Under the pieces are notes generated by a model. It was not told where the DNA came from and did no database searches. It saw only the letters and a program-made list of their open reading frames with translations. From the NCBI RefSeq assembly GCF_004793635.1, contig NZ_SRXV01000003.1, positions 372,001 through 436,000 of the forward strand: a stretch of DNA of 64,000 nucleotides. The letters are read 5' to 3'. The stretch comes from Marinicauda pacifica (lineage in GTDB: Bacteria > Pseudomonadota > Alphaproteobacteria > Caulobacterales > Maricaulaceae). Positions 11,109 through 20,864 of this stretch are shown here, one piece after another (positions within the stretch are counted from its first letter, which is position 1; the number at the start of each line of letters is the position of its first letter). The position numbers were made by a program, and so were the translations under genes.

Positions 11109-12032
11109 CTAGCCCTGCGAGGGGGCTGGCTGCGTCTGGGCTTCAGGCGCGCGCGCCGCGGGAACGCCGCCAGTGGCGGGGCGATGTTCGGGACGCTTGA
11201 GCAGGGTGCGAAGGATATTGCCCAGCGTGCGCGGAAGATCGCGGCGGTCGACCACCTTGTCCACCATGCCCTTTTCCAGCAGGTATTCGGCCCGCTGGAA
11301 GCCGGGCGGCAGTTTCTCGCGGATCGTCTGCTCGATGACGCGCGGCCCGGCAAAGCCGATGAGCGCGCCCGGCTCGGCAATATGAATATCGCCGAGCATG
11401 GCGTAGGAGGCCGTGACCCCGCCCGTGGTCGGGTCGGTCAGCACGACGATATAGGGTAGTTTCGCGTCCTTGAGCATCTGCACGCCCAGCGTGGTGCGCG
11501 GCATCTGCATCAGCGACAAGGCGCCTTCCTGCATGCGCGCGCCGCCAGCGGCGGTAAACACGATGAGCGGGGTGCGTTTCGCGACCGCGACTTCACACGC
11601 CTTCAGAAAGCCCTCCCCGGCCGCCATGCCGAGCGAGCCGCCCATGAAGGAGAAGTCCTGAACCAGGATGGTGGTATCCACCCCGTCCACGCGTCCCACG
11701 CCGATCACCATGGCGTCGTCGCGCCCGGTCTTCTTGCGCGCGGCGGTCAGACGGCTGGTATAGGGCTTGTCATCGCGAAACTTCAGCGGATCGCGCGCCA
11801 CCTGGGGCGATTCCACCGTCTCCCAGTCACCGTCGAACGTGTATTTGAAGCGCAGGTCCGGGCCGATACGCATGTGGTGGCCGGCCGGGGTGACGTAGAA
11901 GCTGGATTCCAGATCCTTGTGGAAGACCATCTCACCGGAGACCGGGCATTTGATCCACAGATTCTCCGGCGTATCGCGCTTGGAGAACATCTTGGAGACG
12001 CCGGGCGGAGTGATCCGGGAAAGCCAGTTCAT
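11109..12032 (-). CDS. accD: acetyl-CoA carboxylase carboxyltransferase subunit beta
   Basis: AccD with AccA transfers the carboxyl group from biotin to acetyl-CoA, the first committed step of fatty-acid synthesis. The carboxyltransferase core is intact ([28 protein letters not shown]). ATG at 12032-12030 has an AAGGA site and gives 307 residues beginning [12 protein letters not shown]. The N-terminal zinc ribbon seen in E. coli is reduced: the sequence reads [11 protein letters not shown] and later [10 protein letters not shown], so only one of four cysteines remains. The last 25 residues are Pro/Ala/Gln-rich. Sits between trpA and folC. Confidence 0.95.
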   Translation of the reverse strand: MNWLSRITPPGVSKMFSKRDTPENLWIKCPVSGEMVFHKDLESSFYVTPAGHHMRIGPDLRFKYTFDGDWETVESPQVARDPLKFRDDKPYTSRLTAARKKTGRDDAMVIGVGRVDGVDTTILVQDFSFMGGSLGMAAGEGFLKACEVAVAKRTPLIVFTAAGGARMQEGALSLMQMPRTTLGVQMLKDAKLPYIVVLTDPTTGGVTASYAMLGDIHIAEPGALIGFAGPRVIEQTIREKLPPGFQRAEYLLEKGMVDKVVDRRDLPRTLGNILRTLLKRPEHRPATGGVPAARAPEAQTQPAPSQG

Positions 12033-12076
12033 GTCAGATCCTTGTTCTGCCGGCCCTTGAGGACCGAACCTCACTT

Positions 12077-12868
12077 CTAACGCGCCGAGTGGGCCGCGTC
12101 AGCCAGTGTCTTCGCCAGCTTCAGCGCGCCGTCCACACCCGAGGCGTTGAGCGCATCGACAATGGCCGAACCGACCACGACCGCATCGGCGACCCGGGCG
12201 ATTTCGGCGGCGCGTTCCGGCGTTTTTACACCAAAACCGACCGCGACGGGCAAATTGGCTGCCTTTCGCACGCGATCGACCGCGCCGGACACCACGGCGG
12301 TCTCGCCAACGCCGCTGCCCGTCACGCCGGTCGTGGAAACGTAATAGACAAAGCCGGACGTATCCTCGACCACCCGCGGCAGGCGCGCATCGTCGGTAGT
12401 GGGCGTGGCCAGACGGATCAGGGACAGGCCCTGCGCCTTCAGGCCTTCACGCAGCTCGGTGTCTTCTTCCGGCGGCAGGTCGACACAGATCACGCCATCC
12501 GCGCCCGCCTGCGATGCCGCTTCGGCAAACGCGCCAAAGCCATAGGCGTAGAACGGGTTCGCATATCCCATCAGCACAACGGGGGTCCCGGTATCGGTTT
12601 CGCGAAAGCGCCGGACCAGATCGAGCGTGCCGCGCAGCGTCATGCCGCCATCGAGCGCACGCAGGGCCGCGCGCTGGATCGGCGGGCCGTCGGCCATCGG
12701 ATCGGTGAAGGGCACGCCCAGCTCGATGACGTCGGCGCCTGCTTCGGCAAGCCCCGTCATCATGGCAAGTGTCGTGTCCGCATCCGGGTCGCCGGCCATG
12801 ACATAGGCGACGAAGCCGGCTTTGCCGTCCGATTTCAGACGATCGAAAGTGGGAGTGAGGCGGGTCAT
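12077..12868 (-). CDS. trpA: tryptophan synthase alpha subunit
   Basis: TrpA cleaves indole-3-glycerol phosphate and passes indole to TrpB through a tunnel. The 263-residue protein has the TIM-barrel signature [18 protein letters not shown], which holds the two catalytic acids, and the phosphate-binding GVTGSG loop. The ATG at 12868-12866 lies 2 bases after the trpB stop, so translation is coupled. An open frame extends upstream only because it reads through the trpB end in another phase. Confidence 0.97.
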   Translation of the reverse strand: MTRLTPTFDRLKSDGKAGFVAYVMAGDPDADTTLAMMTGLAEAGADVIELGVPFTDPMADGPPIQRAALRALDGGMTLRGTLDLVRRFRETDTGTPVVLMGYANPFYAYGFGAFAEAASQAGADGVICVDLPPEEDTELREGLKAQGLSLIRLATPTTDDARLPRVVEDTSGFVYYVSTTGVTGSGVGETAVVSGAVDRVRKAANLPVAVGFGVKTPERAAEIARVADAVVVGSAIVDALNASGVDGALKLAKTLADAAHSAR

Positions 12869-12870
12869 GA

Positions 12871-14085
12871 CTACAGCTCCACACCCAGCGCCTTGGCGAC
12901 GGAGAAGACGTCCTTGTCGCCGCGGCCGCACATATTCATCAGGATGACGCCGTCCTTGCCCAGCTCCTTGGCGAGGTCTCGCACCCGGGCCAGCGCATGG
13001 GCGGGTTCGAGTGCCGGGATAATGCCCTCGAGCTTGGAGCAGATCTGGAACATTTCCAGCGCCTCGGCATCGGTCGCATGACGGTACTCGGCCCGGCCAA
13101 CGTCATGAAGGAAGGCGTGCTCGGGGCCGATGCCGGGATAGTCCAGCCCCGCCGAGATAGAGTGCCCCTCGACGATCTGGCCGTCATCGTCCTGCAGGAG
13201 ATAGGTCTTGTTGCCGTGCAGGATGCCCGGCTTGCCGCCATTCAGGCTGGCTGCGTGGTCGGGTGTGTCGACGCCCTTGCCGGCGGCTTCGACCCCGATC
13301 AGGCGCACGCTCTCATCCTCCAGGAAGGGATGAAACAGGCCCATCGCGTTCGAGCCGCCGCCAATGCAGGCGACCGCCGCGTCGGGCAACCGGCCGATCC
13401 GGCCGAGCATCTGGGCGCGCGCCTCGCGTCCGATGACGCTCTGGAAGTCGCGCACCATGGCCGGGTAGGGATGCGGGCCGGCAACCGTCCCGATGACGTA
13501 GAAGGTATCGTCCGGGTTGGTCACCCAGTCGCGTAGGGCCTCGTTCATCGCATCTTTCAGCGTGCCGCGGCCGCTGGTCACCGCGTGGACCTTGGCACCC
13601 AGCAGCTTCATGCGGAACACGTTCGGCGACTGGCGCTCCACGTCGTGCGCGCCCATGAAGACCTCGCACGGAATGCCGAAGCGCGCGGCCACGGTGGCGG
13701 TCGCGACGCCATGCTGGCCCGCCCCGGTCTCGGCGATGATGCGCGTCTTGCCCATGAGCCGGGCCAGAAGAACCTGGCCCAGGCAGTTATTGATCTTGTG
13801 CGCGCCGGTATGGTTGAGCTCGTCGCGCTTGAACCAGATCTTCGCGCCGCCGAACTCTTCTGTCAGCCGCTCGGCAAAGTAGAGCGGGCTCGGACGTCCG
13901 ATGAAATCGCGCGACAGCTCCTCGAACGGTTCGGTGAATTCCGGCTTGTCGCGATAGGCGGCATAGGCCTTCTCCAGCGCGAGGATGTTCGGCATCAAGG
14001 TTTCGGCGACGAAGCGGCCGCCATACTCGCCAAACATGCCGCGAGCGTCGGGATAGCTGGAAAACGCGTTGGGCGCGGTGGTCAT
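12871..14085 (-). CDS. trpB: tryptophan synthase beta chain
   Basis: TrpB condenses indole with serine using pyridoxal phosphate. The 404-residue product shows the PLP lysine in [12 protein letters not shown], the [16 protein letters not shown] active-site segment and the GGGSNAMG phosphate cup. The start overlaps the trpF stop by 4 bases (ATGA), so trpF, trpB and trpA form a tight operon. Confidence 0.98.
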   Translation of the reverse strand: MTTAPNAFSSYPDARGMFGEYGGRFVAETLMPNILALEKAYAAYRDKPEFTEPFEELSRDFIGRPSPLYFAERLTEEFGGAKIWFKRDELNHTGAHKINNCLGQVLLARLMGKTRIIAETGAGQHGVATATVAARFGIPCEVFMGAHDVERQSPNVFRMKLLGAKVHAVTSGRGTLKDAMNEALRDWVTNPDDTFYVIGTVAGPHPYPAMVRDFQSVIGREARAQMLGRIGRLPDAAVACIGGGSNAMGLFHPFLEDESVRLIGVEAAGKGVDTPDHAASLNGGKPGILHGNKTYLLQDDDGQIVEGHSISAGLDYPGIGPEHAFLHDVGRAEYRHATDAEALEMFQICSKLEGIIPALEPAHALARVRDLAKELGKDGVILMNMCGRGDKDVFSVAKALGVEL

Positions 14086-14738
14086 GATCGTGATGTTCCT
14101 GATGCAGCGCGAGCCGCGCCGATAAAGGCCGGTATGGCGTCAAGGTCCTTCACCCCGGGCGCCGATTCAACGCCGGATGCCACATCGACACCGCGCGCGC
14201 CAGAGCGTGCGAGGGCCTCGGCGACATTTTCCGGCGTCAGCCCGCCGGACAGGAGCCAGGGCGTCTCGCTTTCAAAATCGTGCAGAAGCGACCAGTCATA
14301 GGCCGCGCCCCAGCCGCCGGGCCGGTCGGCCCCTGCAGGAGGCTTGGCGTCGAAGACGAAGCCGTCGACATAGCCCTCATAGCGCCGGGCAGCCTGGAGA
14401 TCGGCAGCGGAGGCTATGCCGAAGGCCTTCCACACGCCGCGCCGCGCATAGTGCCGCGCATCCTGGCAGCGCTGCGGGCTCTCCTGACCGTGAAGCTGGA
14501 TATAGTCGGGTGCCATGCCGGTCAGCACGCGCGCCAGCATCGCGTCGTCGGGGTCGACCAGCACGGCGACGGAGCTGGCCGAGCCCTTGCCCTTTGCATA
14601 CGTGCCGGCCTCGGCGGCGGTCACGGCTCGCGGACTTTTCTCGAACACGATGAAGCCGAGATAGTCCGCGCCCGCATCCACGCTGGCCACGACGGCCTCG
14701 GGCGAGTTCAACCCGCAGATTTTGACACCGATGCTCAT
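14082..14738 (-). CDS. trpF: phosphoribosylanthranilate isomerase
   Basis: TrpF carries out the Amadori rearrangement of phosphoribosylanthranilate in tryptophan synthesis. The 218-residue barrel begins [16 protein letters not shown], with the catalytic cysteine in KICGL, and contains IQLHGQES and the C-terminal [12 protein letters not shown] phosphate-binding loop. It is the first gene of the trpFBA-accD-folC run. The 64 bases between it and mscL hold no clear terminator, so the operon promoter may lie there or within mscL. Confidence 0.96.
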   Translation of the reverse strand: MSIGVKICGLNSPEAVVASVDAGADYLGFIVFEKSPRAVTAAEAGTYAKGKGSASSVAVLVDPDDAMLARVLTGMAPDYIQLHGQESPQRCQDARHYARRGVWKAFGIASAADLQAARRYEGYVDGFVFDAKPPAGADRPGGWGAAYDWSLLHDFESETPWLLSGGLTPENVAEALARSGARGVDVASGVESAPGVKDLDAIPAFIGAARAASGTSRS

Positions 14739-14802
14739 GAGGCCGGGATATAGCCGCCAGGAAGGCGCTCGGCCACTACCCGGCGGCAGACCGGCCGATT
14801 AA

Positions 14803-15225
14803 TTAATTGCGGGCCTTGAGCAGATCGCGGATTTCCTCAAGCAATTCCTCGTTGCGCGGCTTGGCCGGGGGTTGCTCGGGCGTATCGTCCTTCTTCTTGT
14901 CGGTCATGCGGTTCATCCCCTTGATCAGGAGGAAGAGCGCGAAGGCGAGCAGGAGAAAGCTGATGATCGCGTTGATGAAGAGCCCGTAATTGAGCGTTGC
15001 GGCGCCGGCCTCCTGTGCAGCCGCAAGGGAGTCGTAGCGCACTCCGTCGAGGGAGACGTAGAGATTGGTAAAGTCCACGCCGCCGAGGAGAAGCCCCAGA
15101 GGCGGCATCAGGATGTCATCCACGAAGGACTTCACGATGGTGGAGAATGCACCGCCGAGAACGAAGCCGACCGCGAGATCGACCACATTCCCCCGCATCG
15201 CGAACTTCTTGAATTCATTGAACAT
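14803..15225 (-). CDS. mscL: large-conductance mechanosensitive channel MscL
   Basis: MscL opens under membrane tension to release solutes during osmotic down-shock. The 140-residue product has normal length, the N-terminal amphipathic helix MFNEFKKFAMRGNVVDLAVG, two transmembrane helices and a C-terminal charged helix rich in Lys/Asp/Glu. ATG 15225-15223 has a GAAGGGA site. The open frame upstream of that ATG lacks family similarity. Confidence 0.96.
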   Translation of the reverse strand: MFNEFKKFAMRGNVVDLAVGFVLGGAFSTIVKSFVDDILMPPLGLLLGGVDFTNLYVSLDGVRYDSLAAAQEAGAATLNYGLFINAIISFLLLAFALFLLIKGMNRMTDKKKDDTPEQPPAKPRNEELLEEIRDLLKARN

Positions 15226-15377
15226 CAGCGCATCCCTTCGAGCTTTGACACAACCAGGATAGGCCCGGGCGCCCCGCCCCGCACTTGAAATTTCCCGGCC
15301 GCTTCCGCCCGGTTCCGGAACGCGGTCGCGGCGCGCCTCATTGAAGAGGCGGACGCCAGGCAAAGAGGAGCACGGCC

Positions 15378-15869
15378 ATGACGATGACGCTTGAAGGCAG
15401 CTGCCGCTGCGGCGCGGTGAGTTTCAGCGTGGAGAGCCACACGCCTTATCCCTACCAGCGCTGCTATTGCCGGATCTGCCGCAAGACAGCAGGAGGCGGA
15501 GGCTACGCCATCAACATCATGGGGCGCGCCGATACGCTGAAGGTCGAGGGCGAAAACGATATCTCGATCTATCGCGCCGAGATCGACCGGGACGGCACGT
15601 GCGAGATCAGCTCCGGCCGGCGTCATTTTTGCTCGAAATGCGCCAGCGCGCTCTACCTGACCGACCCGAACTGGCCGGAGCTGGTCCATCCGATGGCATC
15701 GGCCATCGACACCGACCTGCCCGAACCTTCGGAGAGCGTGCATCTATTGCTGAAATACAAGGCGAGCTGGGTCGTCCCGCAAGAGGGCGAAGGCGATGAC
15801 TGCTTTGAGGGCTTTCCTCAGGAATCCATCGAGGACTGGCACAAATCGCGCGGGCTTTGGATCGAGTAG
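15378..15869 (+). CDS. GFA family protein (glutathione-dependent formaldehyde-activating enzyme-like)
   Basis: The 163-residue protein has the GFA (DUF636) zinc-binding pattern: GSCRCGAV, then CYCRICRKTAGG, then FCSKCASALY. These cysteines bind two zinc ions in the family. Some members help glutathione add to formaldehyde, but most have no proven reaction, so the family name should not be taken as function. The ATG at 15378 follows an AGAGGAG site 7 bases upstream. Confidence 0.87.
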   Translation: MTMTLEGSCRCGAVSFSVESHTPYPYQRCYCRICRKTAGGGGYAINIMGRADTLKVEGENDISIYRAEIDRDGTCEISSGRRHFCSKCASALYLTDPNWPELVHPMASAIDTDLPEPSESVHLLLKYKASWVVPQEGEGDDCFEGFPQESIEDWHKSRGLWIE

Positions 15870-15885
15870 CGGGTTCGATTAGCGG

Positions 15886-15907
15886 CCGCGCGAGAGGTTG
15901 CGCGGCA
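15886..15907. terminator. GC hairpin between convergent GFA gene and ihfB
   Basis: GCCGCGC (15886-15892) pairs with GCGCGGC (15901-15907) around an 8-base loop. It lies between two convergent stops. No U-tract is present, so activity as a terminator is uncertain. Confidence 0.4.
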
Positions 15908-15912
15908 ACGCC

Positions 15913-16197
15913 CTACTTCTTGCCGTCGACGCGTTCGCGCAATTCCTTGCCCGTTTTGAAGAAGGGCACGTGCTTTTCCTTGACCTCGACACTTTCGCCG
16001 GTGCGCGGATTGCGACCGAGGCGAGGCGGGCGGTTGCGCACCGAGAAAGCCCCGAAGCCGCGCAGCTCCACCCGGTCGCCATTCTCAAGCGCCTGGGTGA
16101 TCTCCTCGAGCACGGTGTTGACGACGCGCTCGACGTCTCGCTGGAACAGATGCGGGTTTGCTTCGGCCAATTTCGCGATGAGCTCGGACTTGATCAT
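15913..16197 (-). CDS. ihfB: integration host factor subunit beta
   Basis: IHF is a DNA-bending heterodimer that shapes promoters, replication origins and recombination sites. The 94-residue product starts [17 protein letters not shown] and has the beta-arm [15 protein letters not shown] with the intercalating proline. ATG 16197-16195 is preferred; an in-frame extension upstream does not match the family. ihfB follows rpsA on the same strand, the usual order in proteobacteria, with a strong terminator between them. Confidence 0.95.
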   Translation of the reverse strand: MIKSELIAKLAEANPHLFQRDVERVVNTVLEEITQALENGDRVELRGFGAFSVRNRPPRLGRNPRTGESVEVKEKHVPFFKTGKELRERVDGKK

Positions 16198-16277
16198 TCT
16201 CAAATACCCCGCTGAAAGTCTTTTGACCTTAGGTAATACGGGCAATGCCCGTCAATCGGTAACCCGCCTGAATCGCT

Positions 16278-16310
16278 AAAAAAATGGCCGGAGCGCGACG
16301 CTCCGGCCAT
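16278..16310 (-). terminator. Rho-independent terminator of rpsA
   Basis: A perfect 12-bp stem (16284-16295 with 16299-16310) closes a 3-base loop. Read on the minus strand it is followed by seven T residues (16284-16278). This is a textbook intrinsic terminator 45 bases past the rpsA stop. Confidence 0.9.
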
Positions 16311-16354
16311 CCATTTCAAACAGGCGGGCCCTGTTTGCAGATTTCGACCCGGAA

Positions 16355-18055
16355 TTACTCCTTGGTCTGATCCTTGAGCGCGGCGCCCAGGATATCGCCA
16401 AGCGACGCCCCGGAGTCTGCCGAACCGTATTGCTGGACCGCCTCTTTCTCTTCGGCGACTTCCAGCGCCTTGATCGAGAGGGAGATGCGGCGGCTTGCCT
16501 TGTCGATATTGGTGACGCGAGCGTCAACCTTGTCACCGACAGAGAAGCGCTCGGGGCGCTGCTCGGCGCGGTCACGCGACAGGTCGGACTTGCGGATGAA
16601 GGCCTTGACCGGGTTCTCGTCACCGAAGGTCACTTCGATTCCGCCCGAGGTCACTTCGGTCACCGTGCAGGTCACGGTCGCACCGCGGGCTACGCCACCG
16701 GCGTCTTCCAGCGGATCGCCAGCCAGCTGCTTGATGCCGAGCGAGATGCGCTCTTTCTCGACGTCCACGTCGAGGATCTTGGCGCGAACCATGTCGCCCT
16801 TGGAGTAGTCCTGGATGGCTTCCTCGCCGGAGCGATCCCAGTCCAGGTCGGACAGGTGGACCATGCCGTCAAGCTCTTCGTCGACGCCGATGAACAGACC
16901 GAATTCGGTGATGTTCTTGACCTCGCCCTCGACTTCGGAGCCGGCCGGGTGGGTTTCAGCGAAGATTTCCCAGGGATTGCGCTGGACCTGCTTGATGCCG
17001 AGCGAGATGCGGCGCTTGTCCGCATCGACGTCGAGCACCATGACTTCGACTTCCTGGGAAGTGGAGACGATCTTGCCCGGGTGGATGTTCTTCTTGGTCC
17101 AGGACATCTCGGAGACGTGAACCAGGCCCTCGACGCCGGGTTCCAGCTCCACGAACGCACCGTATTCGGCGATGTTCGTGACGCGGCCGGTGAAGGTGGC
17201 ACCCACCGGATATTTGGCATCGACGCCTTCCCAAGGATCGGCCTGAAGCTGCTTCATGCCGAGCGAGATACGCTGTGTTTCCTTGTTGATCTTGATGATC
17301 TGGACGTTGACCGTCTGGCCGACTTCAACGACTTCGCTCGGATGGCCAACGCGGCTCCAGCTCATGTCGGTGACGTGCAGCAGGCCATCAATGCCGCCGA
17401 GATCCACGAACGCACCGTAATCGGTGATGTTCTTCACGACGCCTTCGCGCACTTCGCCCTCGGCCAGCTGGCCGACGAGCTCGGCGCGCTGTTCGGCGCG
17501 GCTCTCTTCAAGCACGGCGCGGCGCGAGACAACGATATTGCCCCGCGGGCGGTCCATTTTCAGAATCGCGAACGGCTGTTCCTTGTTCATCAGCGGGGTC
17601 ACATCGCGCACGGGGCGGATGTCGACCTGGCTGCCCGGCAGGAAGGCCGAGGCACCGCCGAGATCGACGGTGAAGCCGCCCTTGACGCGGCCCACGATGG
17701 CGCCGGCGACGGGCTCTTTGGTTTCGTATTGCGTTTCCAGACGGTCCCAGGCTTCCTCGCGGCGTGCCTTGTCGCGCGAGAGAACCGCTTCGCCCATCGC
17801 GTTTTCGATGCGCTCGAGATAGATGTCGACCTGGTCGCCGGTCTTGGGCAGGACGGCGCCGGGGCCGGCAAATTCGCGCAGCTGCACGCGGCCTTCGGTT
17901 TTCAGACCGACATCGATGATCACGAAATCGTTTTCGACGGCGGTGACGGTGCCCTTGATAACCGAACCTTCCATGAGGTCGCGGCTGGCAAGGGAGGCTT
18001 CGAGCATGTCGGCGAAATCGCCGCGGCTCGGGTTGGACGTCTGGGTATCGGACAT
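16355..18055 (-). CDS. rpsA: 30S ribosomal protein S1
   Basis: S1 binds mRNA leaders and helps the 30S subunit start translation. The 566-residue protein has six S1 RNA-binding repeats; the repeated motif [23 protein letters not shown] and its copies ([18 protein letters not shown]) are easily seen. ATG 18055-18053 gives [18 protein letters not shown]. It stands downstream of aroA, but the cmk gene normally between them is missing, leaving a long leader. Confidence 0.97.
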   Translation of the reverse strand: MSDTQTSNPSRGDFADMLEASLASRDLMEGSVIKGTVTAVENDFVIIDVGLKTEGRVQLREFAGPGAVLPKTGDQVDIYLERIENAMGEAVLSRDKARREEAWDRLETQYETKEPVAGAIVGRVKGGFTVDLGGASAFLPGSQVDIRPVRDVTPLMNKEQPFAILKMDRPRGNIVVSRRAVLEESRAEQRAELVGQLAEGEVREGVVKNITDYGAFVDLGGIDGLLHVTDMSWSRVGHPSEVVEVGQTVNVQIIKINKETQRISLGMKQLQADPWEGVDAKYPVGATFTGRVTNIAEYGAFVELEPGVEGLVHVSEMSWTKKNIHPGKIVSTSQEVEVMVLDVDADKRRISLGIKQVQRNPWEIFAETHPAGSEVEGEVKNITEFGLFIGVDEELDGMVHLSDLDWDRSGEEAIQDYSKGDMVRAKILDVDVEKERISLGIKQLAGDPLEDAGGVARGATVTCTVTEVTSGGIEVTFGDENPVKAFIRKSDLSRDRAEQRPERFSVGDKVDARVTNIDKASRRISLSIKALEVAEEKEAVQQYGSADSGASLGDILGAALKDQTKE

Positions 18056-18413
18056 ATTGGCTAGATGGCTCCGTTAAAGGTCGTTCTATTCCGGCCGGCC
18101 GGTTGGATCCGGCGGTCTTGCCGCGGTGGCCCGCGAAGCAGTGGACTTGTGGGCCGTGTCGCGGCCGGAACGGTTCAACTCACAATGGACACGACGACAA
18201 ACCGGCTCCGGCATGCTCGCCGTCCGGTCCTGACAAGTCGAGGGTCAAGGGGTTGAACAGCGAGGGCAGTGCGGAAGATCTGGCTCCGTGCCCGGCGATG
18301 CGCTCGTCCTTGCCGGACCTGACAGACAGGGCCAGCACGACGAAGCGCGCGCGTCCTTACTCCAAATGGCCTTTCAGCACAAGGGGCGAGAGCCAGATGC
18401 GTGCCTCGCGGAG
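18056..18413 (-). other. 358-base non-coding leader between aroA and rpsA
   Basis: No convincing gene is seen on either strand. In related genomes this is where cmk (cytidylate kinase) lies; no P-loop or other cmk remnant is visible. On the minus strand a nested hairpin (CCGCG 18121-18125 with CGCGG 18160-18164, and GGCCC 18128-18132 with GGGCC 18151-18155) lies about 60-110 bases upstream of the rpsA start. A TTGACC box at 18248-18243 could be a promoter element but lacks a good -10 partner. Probably the promoter and regulatory leader of rpsA. Confidence 0.6.
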
Positions 18414-19760
18414 TCAGTCGATATTCGCGCCGATGGCGGAAAAATCGTCAAAGAAGCCGGGATAGCTGGTTGCGATCATCGCAGTCTCGTCCACGCTCAC
18501 CGGAGCCTGGGCCCCCAGGCCCAGCACCAGCCCGGCCATGGCCAGGCGGTGATCGTCGCGGGTTTCCACCCGGCCGCCCCCGGGCACGCCGGCAAGGCCC
18601 ACCCCGGTCACGATCAGATCGTCGCCCTCGATCTCCACCTTCACGCCATTGGCATCAAGCAGCGCAGCCGTGGAGCTGAGGCGATCGCTTTCCTTGGCCC
18701 GCAGCTCGCCCAGCCCGCGCATGCGGGTCTCGCCCTCGGCAAAGGCGGCCAGCACGGCCAGGATCGGGTACTCGTCGATCATGGACGGTGCGCGTAGCGC
18801 GGTGACGTCGACACCTTTCAGCTGCGAAGTGCGCACCGTGATGTCGCACAGCGTTTCGCCACAGCGTGACCCGGCCGGGGTGAATTCGAGGTGGGCGCCC
18901 ATTTCCTTCAGCACGTCGTACAGCCCGAAGCGGGCCGGATTGGTCATCACGCCCGCCACGGTCAGCTCGCTTTCCGGCGCGATCAGTCCGGCCGCGACGG
19001 CAAACGCCGCCGATGACGGGTCGCCGGGTATGGCCAGGTCGCAGGCCGTCAGGGACTGGCCGCCCGGCACCGTGATCACATGTCCGGCCGGATCGGCCTC
19101 GACACTCACATTGCCGCCAAACAGCGGGAGCATGTTTTCGGTATGGTTGCGCGTGGGCACCGGCTCACGCACCACCGTCTGCCCGCGCGCGCCGAGCGCG
19201 GCAAACATGACTGCGCTCTTCACCTGTGCGGACGCGACCGGCGGCGTGTAGTCGATCGCGATGAGGTTGCCGCCGGTCAGCCGTACGGGCAAGCGGCCGC
19301 CCTGGGCCGCCCCGGTCATGGCGCCCATGGCTTTCAGCGGAGCGAGCACGCGCTCCATAGGCCGGCGCGACAGGCTGGCATCGCCAACGAAGACCGCCGT
19401 CAGGGAGAAGCGAGAGGCCGCGCCCAGCAGAAGACGCGCAGCCGTTCCTGAATTGCCCATGTCCAGAGGCTCGTCCGGATCGCGCCATTTCCCGCCCTCG
19501 ATCGTCCACTGCCCCGGGCCGGTGCGCTCTACCCTGGCGCCAAGAGCCTCGACCGCGCGCAGGGCGGCCAGCACATCTTCGCTCTCCAGCATGCCCTCAA
19601 TATGGCTGACGCCCCCGGCCAGACCGGCCAGGATCGCAGCACGATGGGAACAGGACTTGTCGGCAGCGGCGTCGAGCCTGCCAGCGAGTCGGGAACTGTG
19701 CCGCGCCGTGGCGGGGCCGGAAATTTCTTGTCGGGGCAAGGGATTATTCACTGATGTCAT
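18414..19760 (-). CDS. aroA: 3-phosphoshikimate 1-carboxyvinyltransferase (EPSP synthase)
   Basis: AroA joins phosphoenolpyruvate to shikimate-3-phosphate on the way to chorismate and aromatic amino acids. The 448-residue product has the family motifs DKSCSHRAAIL, LDMGNSGTAARLL, GDASLSRRPMERVL and the C-terminal TRDDHRLAMA. The segment GNSGTAARL keeps the glycine that many glyphosate-insensitive class II enzymes replace by alanine. ATG 19760-19758 is chosen; upstream frame lacks homology. It is divergent from the TIGR02300 gene. Confidence 0.95.
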   Translation of the reverse strand: MTSVNNPLPRQEISGPATARHSSRLAGRLDAAADKSCSHRAAILAGLAGGVSHIEGMLESEDVLAALRAVEALGARVERTGPGQWTIEGGKWRDPDEPLDMGNSGTAARLLLGAASRFSLTAVFVGDASLSRRPMERVLAPLKAMGAMTGAAQGGRLPVRLTGGNLIAIDYTPPVASAQVKSAVMFAALGARGQTVVREPVPTRNHTENMLPLFGGNVSVEADPAGHVITVPGGQSLTACDLAIPGDPSSAAFAVAAGLIAPESELTVAGVMTNPARFGLYDVLKEMGAHLEFTPAGSRCGETLCDITVRTSQLKGVDVTALRAPSMIDEYPILAVLAAFAEGETRMRGLGELRAKESDRLSSTAALLDANGVKVEIEGDDLIVTGVGLAGVPGGGRVETRDDHRLAMAGLVLGLGAQAPVSVDETAMIATSYPGFFDDFSAIGANID

Positions 19761-19803
19761 GACGGGATATGGTGAACCGCCGGAATAAGGTGGAAAAGGG
19801 GTT

Positions 19804-19832
19804 TTGACAGGGCGCGGACAACGTGGCAACAG
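19804..19832 (+). promoter_or_regulatory. candidate sigma-70 type promoter for the TIGR02300 gene
   Basis: A perfect TTGACA box at 19804-19809 is followed after 17 bases by CAACAG at 19827-19832, a poor -10. The coding start is 32 bases further on. The -35 match is good; the -10 is weak, as often in GC-rich alphaproteobacteria. Confidence 0.4.
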
Positions 19833-19863
19833 GCGCGCCGACTTCCAGAGTACGAGGTAACAC

Positions 19864-20400
19864 GTGCCCAAAGCTGATCTTGGTGAAAAGCGCGCCTGCG
19901 GCGAATGCGGCGCGAAGTTCTACGACCTGAAGAAAGACCCGATCGTCTGCCCGAAATGCGGCGCAGTCTACGATCCCGAGCTTGCGGCTGCGGCGACTAA
20001 AAAGCCGCGCCGTGCGGCCGCCAAGCGTGCGGTCGAGGAAGACGATCTCGAAGAGATCAAGGCGAAGAAGAAGAAAAAGCGCAAGCTCGACGAGGACGAA
20101 GACGACGACGAGATCGAGGATGAAATCGATCTTGAAGACGACGACGAGGATGACGACGACGAGATCGAACTGGATGAAGAACCGCTCGAGATCGCCGACG
20201 ACGACGAGGAAGATGAGCCCAAGCCGGCCAAGGCGGCCAAGTCGCCCGACGACGAGCTGGCCGAGAGCTTCTCTGAAGAAGAAGCCGATCTCGAAGAAGA
20301 TGACGACGAGGCGGCCGACATTCTGCTCGACGACGAGGACGATGACGACATCGGCCTGGACGTCGACGACGACGACGATGACGACGACGATCATCTTTAA
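19864..20400 (+). CDS. TIGR02300 family protein: zinc ribbon with long acidic tail
   Basis: The 178-residue protein starts at GTG 19864 behind an ACGAGG site. Residues 1-40 form a small zinc ribbon (RACGECGAKFYDLKKDP then CPKCG), the hallmark of the alphaproteobacterial TIGR02300 family. A lysine-rich stretch (KAKKKKKRKL) follows, and then a tail of over 100 residues made mostly of Asp and Glu, ending in a run of Asp before HL. The tail is disordered and strongly negative. The family has no established function; it could bind a basic partner. tRNA-Ala lies downstream. Confidence 0.88.
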   Translation: MPKADLGEKRACGECGAKFYDLKKDPIVCPKCGAVYDPELAAAATKKPRRAAAKRAVEEDDLEEIKAKKKKKRKLDEDEDDDEIEDEIDLEDDDEDDDDEIELDEEPLEIADDDEEDEPKPAKAAKSPDDELAESFSEEEADLEEDDDEAADILLDDEDDDDIGLDVDDDDDDDDDHL

Positions 20401-20408
20401 GAATCAAC

Positions 20409-20455
20409 GCGCAATGCGGCCGGGTGTGGATCAACTGCCACCTGCCGCATTGCGC
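20409..20455 (+). terminator. long hairpin after the TIGR02300 gene
   Basis: A perfect 12-bp stem (20409-20420 with 20444-20455) encloses 23 bases that can form a small inner stem (GTGG with CCAC). It starts 8 bases after the stop codon. No U-tract follows. Likely a 3' end structure. Confidence 0.5.
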
Positions 20456-20536
20456 ACTTGATCCGGGCGCGGACCCTGACTATTTTCCGCGCTCCTCAGA
20501 CGGACGGGCCCCCAAGCCCTTCTGTCCATACGGTGA

Positions 20537-20612
<76 letters not shown>

Positions 20613-20864
20613 CCGTCTTTCTGACATCGCAGCATCGTGACGCGGTCGCCCCTGCGCCCGGGCATATGCGCCCGCCGCGCCCCAGCCCCCCCCCCCGGCG
20701 GCCGCGCTCTGATCGTCCTTCGCTTCTTCTCCGCCTCCTTCTGTTCGCCATGCTGCGCGCTGCATTCGATGCGCGTGCCCGGGGACATTTGACCGGCTCT
20801 CTTGCGTTGTGCCTTTGGCCAGCCAAATCTCCCGGTCTCAAGCGAATAAAGGACCCCGACCGCC

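Noticed and set aside
16430..18064. 544-codon open frame opposite rpsA
   Set aside because: The regular spacing comes from the S1 repeats read backwards; no independent evidence for translation.
18138..18266. 42-codon minus-strand frame in the rpsA leader
   Set aside because: Composition is typical of random GC-rich sequence (Arg, Pro, Thr, Ala) and no ribosome site precedes it.
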